From UBA6770 sp965661115 (GTDB lineage Bacteria; Bacteroidota; Bacteroidia; Flavobacteriales_G; Salibacteraceae): 6,801 nt of DNA. Below, piece by piece: positions 1-5,536 of the stretch. The stretch covers positions 1 to 6,801 of the forward strand of contig CBFICO010000122.1 in assembly GCA_965661115.1 (NCBI GenBank), given 5' to 3'. The stretch's first letter is position 1, and the number at the start of each line of letters is the position of its first letter. A model generated the notes under the pieces. That model had not been told where the DNA came from. It worked only from the letters and a program-made list of their open reading frames with translations, and searched no databases. The translations under genes and the position numbers were made by a program.

Positions 1-906
1 TGCATCAAAAAAGATTTTATCAAAATCATTGTTCACCGACTGATGGACTACCAAAGCTTCGTACAACCAACGCGAAGCCATAACATCGCCAATAATTGGA
101 ACTTCTTTTTGGCTGGAAAACCATGGATTTAGTTTTTCATATTTCACCAACAAACCACTAAACATGATTTGTGGGATAATTATAAACGGAATAAGAATGT
201 AGATGGTAACTACTTTCTTGAACGATGCTGAAATTATTAAACCAACTACATTGGCCAAAGCAGCTGAAGTAAACAAAACCAACCAGTAGGGTAAAAACAT
301 GCCTTTAATACCAAGAATGGTGTTACCGACTAACACATAGAGAAAAATTTGTGTAGCCGAAACGCTAAATAGAATGGCAATTTTTGAATTTAAATACCCA
401 CTCCAACTCAAGTTTAGAAATGATTCTCTTTTTCGAATTGCCTGGTCTTTTATGATCTCTTCTGCACTAAACGAAAGGCCAATAAATAGAGCAACTATCA
501 CAGAAATAAAAATGTAGACAAGTATATTCGAGTTGTCTCTGTAAACGTACTCGCCATCACCATTGTACCTCAAAAAACCAGCAATAATAAACGCCAAAAC
601 AGGCATTTCTAACAAGGTAATTGAAAGGTATTGAACGTTTGCGAGCTTTGACAAAACATCGCGAATTACAAAGACTTTAAACTGTTCGAAATAATTTGGG
701 ATTTTAAAATCTCGGTCTGATAAAGCTTTAGTTGCTTTCTCTTTTTTTGGTTCGGATCTTATTTCATTGAATTTGTTGGCCCGCTCGGTTGGCTTTACTT
801 TTCGCTCTTCAGTGTATTCTCCAAATTCATCAACGATTGGCTCCTCAAGGATGTCAAATTTGCTTTTGGTGGCGTGTAAGGCTATGGTTAATTTCTGCTG
901 CAATTC
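1..906 (-). pseudogene. C-terminal ABC-2 (ABCG-like) permease fragment of a broken ABC transporter fusion, runs off left edge
   Basis: This frame is open from the stop at 907-909 to the window edge, giving about 302 codons with no good start. The first ATG is at 606-604, inside the first membrane helix, and a TTG lies at 903-901. The product begins with a charged linker (including DILEEPIVDEFGEY). From about 630 downward it has five hydrophobic segments: ~YLSITLLEMPVLAFIIAG, ILVYIFISVIVALFIG, IAILFSVSATQIFLYVL, YWLVLFTSAALANVVG and TIYILIPFIIIPQ. A cytosolic segment with RKRESFLNLSWSGY (about 435-395) lies between helices 2 and 3; it matches the coupling segment of ABCG-type half transporters. 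Later come GDVMASRW and the edge. In intact Bacteroidota relatives, as I remember the family, this membrane domain follows an ABC ATPase in one polypeptide of about 1,000 residues. Here the ATPase is missing and the reading frame changes near 857, so I call it a remnant. A free-standing permease using another protein's ATPase is less likely. Confidence 0.8.
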
Positions 907-1144
907 TCAGCATTTTAACTGAGTTTCTTGAGGTGCGTTTTACTTTTCCATCTTTTGCCCTCCTTCTAAAGTGGTGCTGCTGAATATAGTTATCGTAAAC
1001 TCTGAGGTAATTTTCAGTTTGATGCGTATCTAACTCTTCTTCTAGAAATATGCTTACAAAGCCACGACTGGTGTCATTATCTTCATCAATGTTTGCCACA
1101 ATAGCAAACAATTGCATTAACGCATTTAGAATGGATTCACTCAT
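854..1144 (-). pseudogene. N-terminal TerB-like fragment (96 aa) of the same broken ABC transporter fusion
   Basis: The ORF begins MSESILNALMQLFAIVANID and carries EEELDTHQTENYLRVYDNY and SVKMLRIAAEINHSLTRHQKQ. This is the N-terminus I recognise from Bacteroidota proteins that fuse a TerB-like helical domain, an ABC ATPase and an ABC-2 permease. In relatives the polypeptide continues after the LTxxQK segment with the rest of the helical domain (roughly VLVRLxEFI) and then the cassette. Here it stops at TGA (856-854), immediately after HQKQI. The permease linker is already present in another frame, overlapping by about 50 nt. No Walker A (GxxGxGK[ST]), LSGGQ or Walker B sequence occurs anywhere in 1-1144. 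A short stand-alone helical protein remains possible if the locus has been reused. The ATG at 1144-1142 overlaps, as ATGA, the stop of a 15-codon mini-ORF upstream. Confidence 0.75.
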
Positions 1145-1224
1145 AAAACTGGATACGAAATTTGTGGCTGTCCAAGATAATTAATCATCTCAAGTGCGTA
1201 CGCATTATAGAAACAAAAGTTGTG
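1145..1224. other. 80-bp gap between the cytochrome c gene and the broken ABC gene
   Basis: I see no convincing TAnnTTTG promoter and no terminator hairpin with a T-tract. On the minus strand the cytochrome frame stays open for 27 codons beyond its TAA, and its next stop overlaps the TerB-fragment ATG. A 10-bp perfect palindrome, TGCGTACGCA, lies at 1195-1204. The short spacing would allow read-through transcription from the lipoprotein operon into the ABC gene. Confidence 0.5.
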
Positions 1225-1671
1225 TTATTTACAGTCGTATGATACTTCTTTTACCTGCTCTAAGGTAACTCGCTGAACGCCAGGCTCAATTTCTTTGGAT
1301 ATGTAGTTAATTATGTTGGTAATATCTACGTCGCTCAAATTGGGTAATGATGGCATTTTTCGGTCAAACTTTTTACCGTTTACCAGTATTTCTCCTTCAA
1401 TTCCATATCTAATTTGACATACTAAATTAGACTGATGCTTTATGAGATAATCTGCACCTGTTAGCGGAGGATATAAATCTTGCAAGCCCTGCCCTTCAAT
1501 ACCGTGGCAATTTGCGCAATGCTTAGTGTATAACTCGCTGCCGTAATTACGATTGCTATCACCACAACTTATAGTTGTCACAATCAATAGCATTAGCAGT
1601 AAACTACTGCTCGTTAAGTAAAATTTTGATGTCTTCAATAACTTTTTCAATGTCTTCTTCTTTAGTACCAT
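1225..1671 (-). CDS. Mono-haem cytochrome c lipoprotein (class I)
   Basis: An outward-facing, lipid-anchored electron carrier, probably donating to or serving a terminal oxidase near the SCO protein encoded just upstream. Residues are numbered from the upstream ATG at 1701. The haem site is CANCH (C62, C65, H66). The likely sixth ligand is M116 in RKMPSLPNLSD, followed by the closing helix VDITNIINYI. Two extra cysteines, C95 and C157, could form a disulfide. The start is uncertain. I chose the ATG at 1671, which gives a lysine-rich N-region, a hydrophobic core and lipobox TISC (C46), but it overlaps the SCO gene by 68 nt. TTG codons at 1650 and 1638 would give more normal signal lengths (27 and 23 residues before the Cys). 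The ATG at 1593 leaves only nine residues before the Cys and no positive charge, so it looks too short. The one-haem cytochrome call is firm; the partner oxidase is inference. Confidence 0.9.
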   Translation of the reverse strand: MVLKKKTLKKLLKTSKFYLTSSSLLLMLLIVTTISCGDSNRNYGSELYTKHCANCHGIEGQGLQDLYPPLTGADYLIKHQSNLVCQIRYGIEGEILVNGKKFDRKMPSLPNLSDVDITNIINYISKEIEPGVQRVTLEQVKEVSYDCK

Positions 1672-2233
1672 CGTAATAGGCTCTAATTCTTTGTTTACCA
1701 TCTAAAATGATAAAAGCACCGCTGTGAATAAGGCCACCAGGTGCATTCTTATCTTCTTCAGCGCTTATCATAAAACCTTTGGCAAGCTTAAAGGTTTTCT
1801 TCTTATCGCATTCTAAAAAGTGCCAGTTTGGGTTCTCCACATTTAGTTTGGTAGCGTATTTATTTAAATTAGGAACAGAATCGTGCAAAGCATCAATGCT
1901 AAAGGACATAAACGCGACTTTATCATTAGTCTTAAACTCTTGCGATACCTTCCTCATATTCTTTGACATTACAGGGCAGATGGTAGGGCAAGTTGTAAAA
2001 AAGAAATCGGCAACGGTAATTTTCCCTTCAATATTCTTTGTGGAAATTGGTGTATTTCTATGACTCAAAAACTCAAATCTTGGCACCGTATAATACACTG
2101 TGTCGGTAATTACTTTTAACCCCTCTGTTCGACTGTTGTATTCGTGTCTGCCTAATATTGGTAACTTTTTATTAGCAGTATTTTCGCAACCAAAAAAAGC
2201 TAGTACAAGACTAATTAAGAGTATCCTGCGCAT
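1604..2233 (-). CDS. SCO1/SenC family copper chaperone lipoprotein
   Basis: A thioredoxin-fold protein that, in this family, binds copper and helps mature the CuA centre of cytochrome c oxidase on the outer face of the inner membrane. The 209-residue length is normal for a bacterial SCO protein. A short signal MRRILLISLVLAFFG precedes Cys16, a lipobox-type lipidation site. The copper/redox motif is C82-P-T-I-C86 in TTCPTICPVM, and the third ligand is H170 in GGLIHSGAFIILDG; all three essential residues are present. FSIDALHDSVPNLNKYA and WHFLECDKK fit the conserved core. The ATG lies inside the end of the upstream lipoprotein gene (23-nt overlap) and the 3' end overlaps the cytochrome c gene, which suggests translational coupling. 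No own promoter is visible; expression probably comes from upstream of 2657. An SCO-like thiol reductase role is an alternative to copper insertion. Confidence 0.95.
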   Translation of the reverse strand: MRRILLISLVLAFFGCENTANKKLPILGRHEYNSRTEGLKVITDTVYYTVPRFEFLSHRNTPISTKNIEGKITVADFFFTTCPTICPVMSKNMRKVSQEFKTNDKVAFMSFSIDALHDSVPNLNKYATKLNVENPNWHFLECDKKKTFKLAKGFMISAEEDKNAPGGLIHSGAFIILDGKQRIRAYYDGTKEEDIEKVIEDIKILLNEQ

Positions 2234-2657
2234 TGTTTAAAACGAAATCTGAATAATCAATTGCCTGATAGGTAATAACCTCAACAGCATCTATTTTTTC
2301 TTTTTGACGTAGCAAATATTTTTTGGCGTCAGCATAGTTGATTGTGTCACTTGGTTCGCGATAGTTTCTCATCCAATTCATCATATCATCATCTGCGGTA
2401 ATTAGCAATTGAGTAGCCGAATCAATTTTCGAGAAATTAGAAGAGTCCGCCTTAGCTCTTAATTCCTCCAAATGGTTAAGGTTTTCGTGAATCTTATCCA
2501 TTAATACCATGGTGGTATCGTGAACCTCCATTACCTTTTTGGCAATTGCTCTTTTTTCTTCGATTTGTTCTTTTGTCCACGTTGATTTTGGAGGTGCTTC
2601 GTTTGTATCACAGCCAAACAAAATCCAACCAAAACAAATAACTAAAAGCTTTTTCAT
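2211..2657 (-). CDS. Met/His-rich helical lipoprotein of unknown function, first gene of the SCO operon
   Basis: A 148-residue predicted lipoprotein. Signal MKKLLVICFGWILFG ends at lipobox LFGC with Cys16, followed by D17, and the rest is nearly all helical. I recognise it as the Bacteroidota family often labelled 'viral A-type inclusion protein', a misleading name with no proven function. Family-typical segments are VMEVHDTTMVLMDKI (residues 42-56) and DDDMMNWMRNY (89-99). M43, H46, M50, M53 and H57 fall at a/d spacing on one face of a predicted helix, and M92, M93 and M96 cluster in a second helix. Next to a copper chaperone this suggests metal binding, which is inference only. The gene overlaps the SCO gene by 23 nt and begins 57 nt from the divergent aminopeptidase gene; a TAAATTTG box lies 17 nt upstream of its ATG. 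Confidence 0.85.
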   Translation of the reverse strand: MKKLLVICFGWILFGCDTNEAPPKSTWTKEQIEEKRAIAKKVMEVHDTTMVLMDKIHENLNHLEELRAKADSSNFSKIDSATQLLITADDDMMNWMRNYREPSDTINYADAKKYLLRQKEKIDAVEVITYQAIDYSDFVLNNAQDTLN

Positions 2658-2666
2658 TCTTGCAAT

Positions 2667-2694
2667 TTGGATGCAAATTTATGCCTTAATTTCG
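2667..2694 (+). promoter_or_regulatory. Candidate promoter of the aminopeptidase gene
   Basis: TTG at 2667-2669 and TAATTTCG at 2687-2694 (one mismatch to TAnnTTTG) are separated by 17 nt, within the Bacteroidota sigma range. The box ends 20 nt before the ATG at 2715. It interleaves with the opposite-strand box at 2674-2681, so the two promoters would compete for polymerase. Confidence 0.35.
2674..2681 (-). promoter_or_regulatory. Candidate -7 box (TAAATTTG) for the lipoprotein-SCO-cytochrome operon
   Basis: On the minus strand the sequence is a perfect match to the Bacteroidota TAnnTTTG -7 element and lies 17 nt before the ATG at 2657. No clean TTG -33 element sits 17-23 nt upstream; the nearest approximation is TTA in AGTTTAGG. 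The transcript leader would be very short. Confidence 0.45.
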
Positions 2695-2714
2695 CCTAAA
2701 CTTGCCCATACGCA

Positions 2715-3728
2715 ATGCAAAAAGTTAAAACAAAACATATTCTTCTTTCCACTTTAGTTTTAATGCTGTTGTTCGGGGTTTACCATCGGAAAATGGTAAT
2801 CTATTTGAGTCAACAAGCTTCTGGTCAGCTAAAAATTATAAGCAATACTATTTCTATTGAAGAAGCACTTCAAAGTGATACAATTTCGGATAAATCTAGA
2901 TACCTACTAGAGCTAATTCCTGAGATAAAAACCTTTGCAGAGCTAGAACTTGGGCTTACCCCTAAATCGAATTACACCAATTTTTACAATCAAAACGGTG
3001 AACCTATACTTTGGGCGTTAACCGCTTGCCCTGCCTATACATTAGAACCCTACAAATGGAATTTCCCTATTCTGGGCGAATTAGAATACAAAGGCTTTTT
3101 TGAAAAATCGATAGGTAAAAAAGAAGAAAGTAGGTTGAAACAATTGGGTTATGACACCGAGCTTTCTGAAGTTAGTGCTTGGTCAACTTTAGGTATTCTA
3201 TCCGACCCAATTTTAAGTTCCATGTTGGAGTTAGATACTGGCCGGTTTGTTCGATTATTGATTCATGAACTTACCCATGCTACAGTTTACATAGCCGATG
3301 ATGCAATGTATAACGAGAACCTTGCAACTTATGTTGGAGACAATGGTGCGTTAGCTTTTTTGATAAAAAAATACGGCGCCTCTAGCCGGACCGTAAATCA
3401 CTATAAAAATGAGTTGCAGGACATTGAGCAGTTTTCTGAGTTTACCAATGCATTTAGTAAAAGCCTAGAGCAATTTTACAACACTCTACCAGCCCACAGC
3501 TCTTTTTGGCCTATGATGAAATCACGAATGATTCAATCTTACAAAAATAACCTGGTGCTGTTGCCTTTCAATAACAAAAAGAAGTACCGAAAAATTAACG
3601 ATTACGAACTGAACAACGCCTACTTTACTGGTTTTTTAATGTACCACAATCAACAAGATTCGATTGCTAGATTGGTTAAAAATGAGTACAGTGGGAGTAT
3701 CAAAAAAATGATTGAAGCGTTGAAGTAG
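2715..3728 (+). CDS. Putative membrane-anchored zinc aminopeptidase (PF10023/COG4324-like)
   Basis: A predicted metallopeptidase of 337 residues with a single N-terminal hydrophobic segment (about residues 8-23) that could act as signal or membrane anchor, placing the enzyme in the periplasm. The zinc motif is HELTH (184-188; ligands H184 and H188, catalytic E185). The downstream YNENLATYVGDNGA supplies E201 as the probable third ligand, a gluzincin-like arrangement. The family signature around WNFPILGELEYKGFF (115-129) matches the W-x-FPI-G-x3-Y-x-G-x-F pattern of the COG4324 'predicted aminopeptidase' family, and the length is typical. Substrate is unknown, and the aminopeptidase role rests on family annotation. 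It is the only plus-strand gene here: divergent from the lipoprotein operon and separated by only 4 nt from the convergent SPOR gene. No Shine-Dalgarno is visible; the ATG at 2715 was chosen because it gives the complete anchor with a basic N-region (KVKTKH). Confidence 0.85.
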   Translation: MQKVKTKHILLSTLVLMLLFGVYHRKMVIYLSQQASGQLKIISNTISIEEALQSDTISDKSRYLLELIPEIKTFAELELGLTPKSNYTNFYNQNGEPILWALTACPAYTLEPYKWNFPILGELEYKGFFEKSIGKKEESRLKQLGYDTELSEVSAWSTLGILSDPILSSMLELDTGRFVRLLIHELTHATVYIADDAMYNENLATYVGDNGALAFLIKKYGASSRTVNHYKNELQDIEQFSEFTNAFSKSLEQFYNTLPAHSSFWPMMKSRMIQSYKNNLVLLPFNNKKKYRKINDYELNNAYFTGFLMYHNQQDSIARLVKNEYSGSIKKMIEALK

Positions 3729-3760
3729 AACGCTACTTTTTCTTCTTCTTTTTCTTTTTA
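3723..3760 (+). terminator. Weak hairpin plus pyrimidine tract between convergent genes
   Basis: Arms AAGTAG (3723-3728) and CTACTT (3733-3738) form a perfect 6-bp stem with loop AACG, followed on the plus strand by a T-rich tract (TTTTTCTTCTTC and on). It could end transcription of the aminopeptidase gene. The stem is short and GC-poor. The tract is also the poly-lysine coding end of the opposite gene, so the terminator role is tentative. Each arm holds one of the two TAG stop codons. Confidence 0.4.
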
Positions 3761-5070
3761 CCTTGCTCTATTGCTGTTTCTTCTCGAGCTTTTTCTAACT
3801 CAATTTCTCGTTTACGCGCTAAGTATTCATTTGCCTCTTCAATACTAATTTTTCTTCCCTGATTATACGCCACCACAAAGGCGTCAGGCACATCCATTTC
3901 TCTAATATTTCCACAAAAAGCTTTAGCAATATCGTAATCGACATATTCCCCTAAAGTGAGAATGGTTAAGTCTTTTTGAATGTTCTCTTTTATGTTATCG
4001 AACTGCAGGTAAATGTGCATGATGTCATCAGGAATTTCCTCTTTAAATGCGCCAATTTGCACTCTAAATTCAATATCGCCAATTAGCTCTCGTTTAATGG
4101 ATTGATTGTTTACGCGAACCACTTCTTCTTCGAAATTATCGGTAGAATTAATGTCCACAATAAAGGCGTCTTTGTAGCCAACTTCTTTTACGTAATTGAG
4201 CAATTTTTCAGATTGAGAACGGTAAACAAAACGGCCAATAACGTAGCGGAAAACCCCATTGTTATCGATATAAACCTCTACGTTTTTTAAGTCTTTAAAG
4301 TCTTTTGCAAAACGAGGTTTTATATAAGCGCCAACTTGAACACCGTATAAGGAAGTCTGTGCGGTATGCTGAACAACTCGAGTCATAACTTCTGGTCCGC
4401 CTACTTCGCCTACTCTTCTTAATCTGTCTTTATAAATGGATTTTGGTTTTTCTACAGTTGGTTTATCTGCAACAGCGGTTTCATTAGCTTTTGAGCTATC
4501 TGTTAAACCTACTTGATTATTGTCTTGAACAATTTGAGCGGTATCAATAGGCGTACTAGCAATTTTTACCGAGTCATCATCCTCCCATTTGTGCTTGCCA
4601 CATTCGCGATACCATTTTTGACCGTCAATCAAATACCACTCATCTTCATACGAGTAGATTTTGTAAAACTCATTTAAGGTGTTTATGGTCTTTTTGCAAT
4701 CCCCTTTAATTGAATAGGCGATAATTAGATAGTAATACGCATATTCACTTACTCCGCGTTCGGTTACCGAAGACCTATCGTAAAACTTGGTGTAATCTTC
4801 TTTTGCATCTTCTAAAAGTGAAATGGCTTTATTGATTTTTTTAAACGACTTAACATAGCAAAGTGCTAAAAGGTAAGCCGCATTTGAGTTGGCTTTGTCT
4901 CGGCTGTACATTTCCTCAAGTACGGGTATAGCCTCAGCGGGTTTTTGATTTGCAATTAGCAATTTTGACTCACTAAAGAGTTCTGAATAGCTTTTATTTT
5001 TAAGGTCTTGACCTGTTACCGATAGCTGCAGGAATAGTGCACAAACGGTTAAAATTATAAAACGATTCAT
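3733..5070 (-). CDS. Secreted TPR-like protein with two SPOR domains and an octa-lysine tail
   Basis: A predicted envelope protein of 445 residues. A signal peptide (MNRFIILTVCALFLQLSVTG, cleavage before Q21) leads into a TPR-like helical region, about 26-135 (for example AIPVLEEMYSRDKANSNAAYLLAL). A polar, low-complexity linker (about 163-235) follows. Two SPOR-type domains come next: 241-308, starting SLYGVQVGAY with VIGRFVYRSQSEKLLNYVK, and 334-403, starting EFRVQIGAF. SPOR domains of this fold bind septal, denuded peptidoglycan in other bacteria, so a cell-wall or division-site role is likely but not shown. The second copy is more diverged. A charged helix (406-436) leads to eight C-terminal lysines (438-445), coded by mixed AAA/AAG codons. 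The 97-nt upstream gap holds its own candidate promoter. It lies downstream of an Omp85-like barrel gene and a permease gene on the same strand. Confidence 0.88.
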   Translation of the reverse strand: MNRFIILTVCALFLQLSVTGQDLKNKSYSELFSESKLLIANQKPAEAIPVLEEMYSRDKANSNAAYLLALCYVKSFKKINKAISLLEDAKEDYTKFYDRSSVTERGVSEYAYYYLIIAYSIKGDCKKTINTLNEFYKIYSYEDEWYLIDGQKWYRECGKHKWEDDDSVKIASTPIDTAQIVQDNNQVGLTDSSKANETAVADKPTVEKPKSIYKDRLRRVGEVGGPEVMTRVVQHTAQTSLYGVQVGAYIKPRFAKDFKDLKNVEVYIDNNGVFRYVIGRFVYRSQSEKLLNYVKEVGYKDAFIVDINSTDNFEEEVVRVNNQSIKRELIGDIEFRVQIGAFKEEIPDDIMHIYLQFDNIKENIQKDLTILTLGEYVDYDIAKAFCGNIREMDVPDAFVVAYNQGRKISIEEANEYLARKREIELEKAREETAIEQGKKKKKKKK

Positions 5071-5076
5071 GTTCAG

Positions 5077-5098
5077 AGGTTTGAGTATTTACAAACCT
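5077..5098. promoter_or_regulatory. 7-8-7 inverted repeat over the SPOR-gene promoter, candidate operator
   Basis: AGGTTTG (5077-5083) and CAAACCT (5092-5098) are perfect inverted repeats separated by 8 nt. The dyad lies 7-28 nt upstream of the ATG at 5070 and covers the -7 box and the likely transcription start. It could be a repressor site or an mRNA-leader hairpin. There is no T-tract to make it a terminator. Confidence 0.4.
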
Positions 5099-5099
5099 A
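5092..5099 (-). promoter_or_regulatory. -7 box (TAGGTTTG) of the SPOR-domain gene
   Basis: Read on the minus strand this matches TAnnTTTG exactly and lies 21 nt upstream of the ATG. Only an imperfect -33 element (TTA in TTTATGG) sits about 18 nt further upstream. The gene is therefore probably transcribed on its own, not only by read-through from the permease gene. Confidence 0.5.
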
Positions 5100-5167
5100 A
5101 AATCAAAGCTTAGGCCATAAATAGCACCTAGCTCAACTTGCTAACAATACATCGGTGAAAAGGGGGA

Positions 5168-5533
5168 TTACTTTGTCGAGAAAATCATCTTAACGGCAAT
5201 CAACAGCATAAGTATTCCAAATGCTCGCTTTAGCCACAGTTCGGGCATTCCCAAAGAGAACTTTGATCCGAAATAACCGCCAACTACAAAAGCAGCAGCT
5301 ATGACTAAACCGTACTTGATGTTTAATTCTCCTTGCTGATAATAGTTGTAGGCCGCTAAAGATCCAATTGGTAAGAGCATAAGCCCAATGCTTGTTCCTT
5401 GAGCGGTGTGCTGTGTCATTCCTAAAAAGAATACCATAGCTGGAACCATGATTACTCCACCACCAATTCCGAACAATCCGCTTAGCGCTCCAGCGGCAAA
5501 TCCAATCAAAACAAGAATGATAATTATCTGCAT
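5168..5533 (-). CDS. Half-size TSUP (TauE/SafE-like) membrane permease
   Basis: An inner-membrane protein of 121 residues with about four hydrophobic segments (roughly 2-19, 27-38, 49-62, 74-91) and a last one at 103-118. The N-terminal signature is that of the TSUP family: GALSGLFGIGGGVIMVPAMV (residues 15-34), then QHTAQGTSIGLMLLP (41-55). Full-length TSUP proteins have about 250 residues and two inverted-repeat-like halves, each with this motif. Here only one half exists, so it would have to work as a homodimer or pair with another half encoded elsewhere. Family members export or import sulfur compounds such as sulfite, sulfoacetate or thiosulfate; the substrate cannot be read here. Its ATG starts 3 nt after the stop of the barrel gene, so the two are surely co-transcribed. 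No terminator is evident after its TAA. Confidence 0.88.
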   Translation of the reverse strand: MQIIIILVLIGFAAGALSGLFGIGGGVIMVPAMVFFLGMTQHTAQGTSIGLMLLPIGSLAAYNYYQQGELNIKYGLVIAAAFVVGGYFGSKFSLGMPELWLKRAFGILMLLIAVKMIFSTK

Positions 5534-5536
5534 ATT

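Noticed and set aside
789..983. Plus-strand ORF of 64 codons
   Set aside because: It lies antisense to the broken ABC gene and resembles no family; a shadow frame.
1195..1204. 10-bp palindrome TGCGTACGCA
   Set aside because: No loop, no T-tract, no second copy and no promoter beside it; a single 10-bp palindrome is easily chance.
1206..1211. TATAAT-like -10 sequence on the minus strand before the TerB fragment
   Set aside because: Bacteroidota primary sigma does not use the E. coli consensus, and no -35 element lies at the right distance.
1779..2063. Plus-strand ORF of 94 codons
   Set aside because: Fully antisense to the well-supported SCO1 gene.
2539..2757. Plus-strand ORF of 72 codons across the divergent gap
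   Set aside because: It overlaps the lipoprotein signal-peptide region antisense and the start of the aminopeptidase gene in another frame; no recognisable features.
3736..3760. Pyrimidine-rich low-complexity tract as a simple repeat or microsatellite
   Set aside because: It is explained as the lysine codons at the end of the SPOR gene and is not a regular repeat unit.
4102..4290. Plus-strand ORF of 62 codons
   Set aside because: Antisense to the SPOR-domain region of the minus-strand gene.
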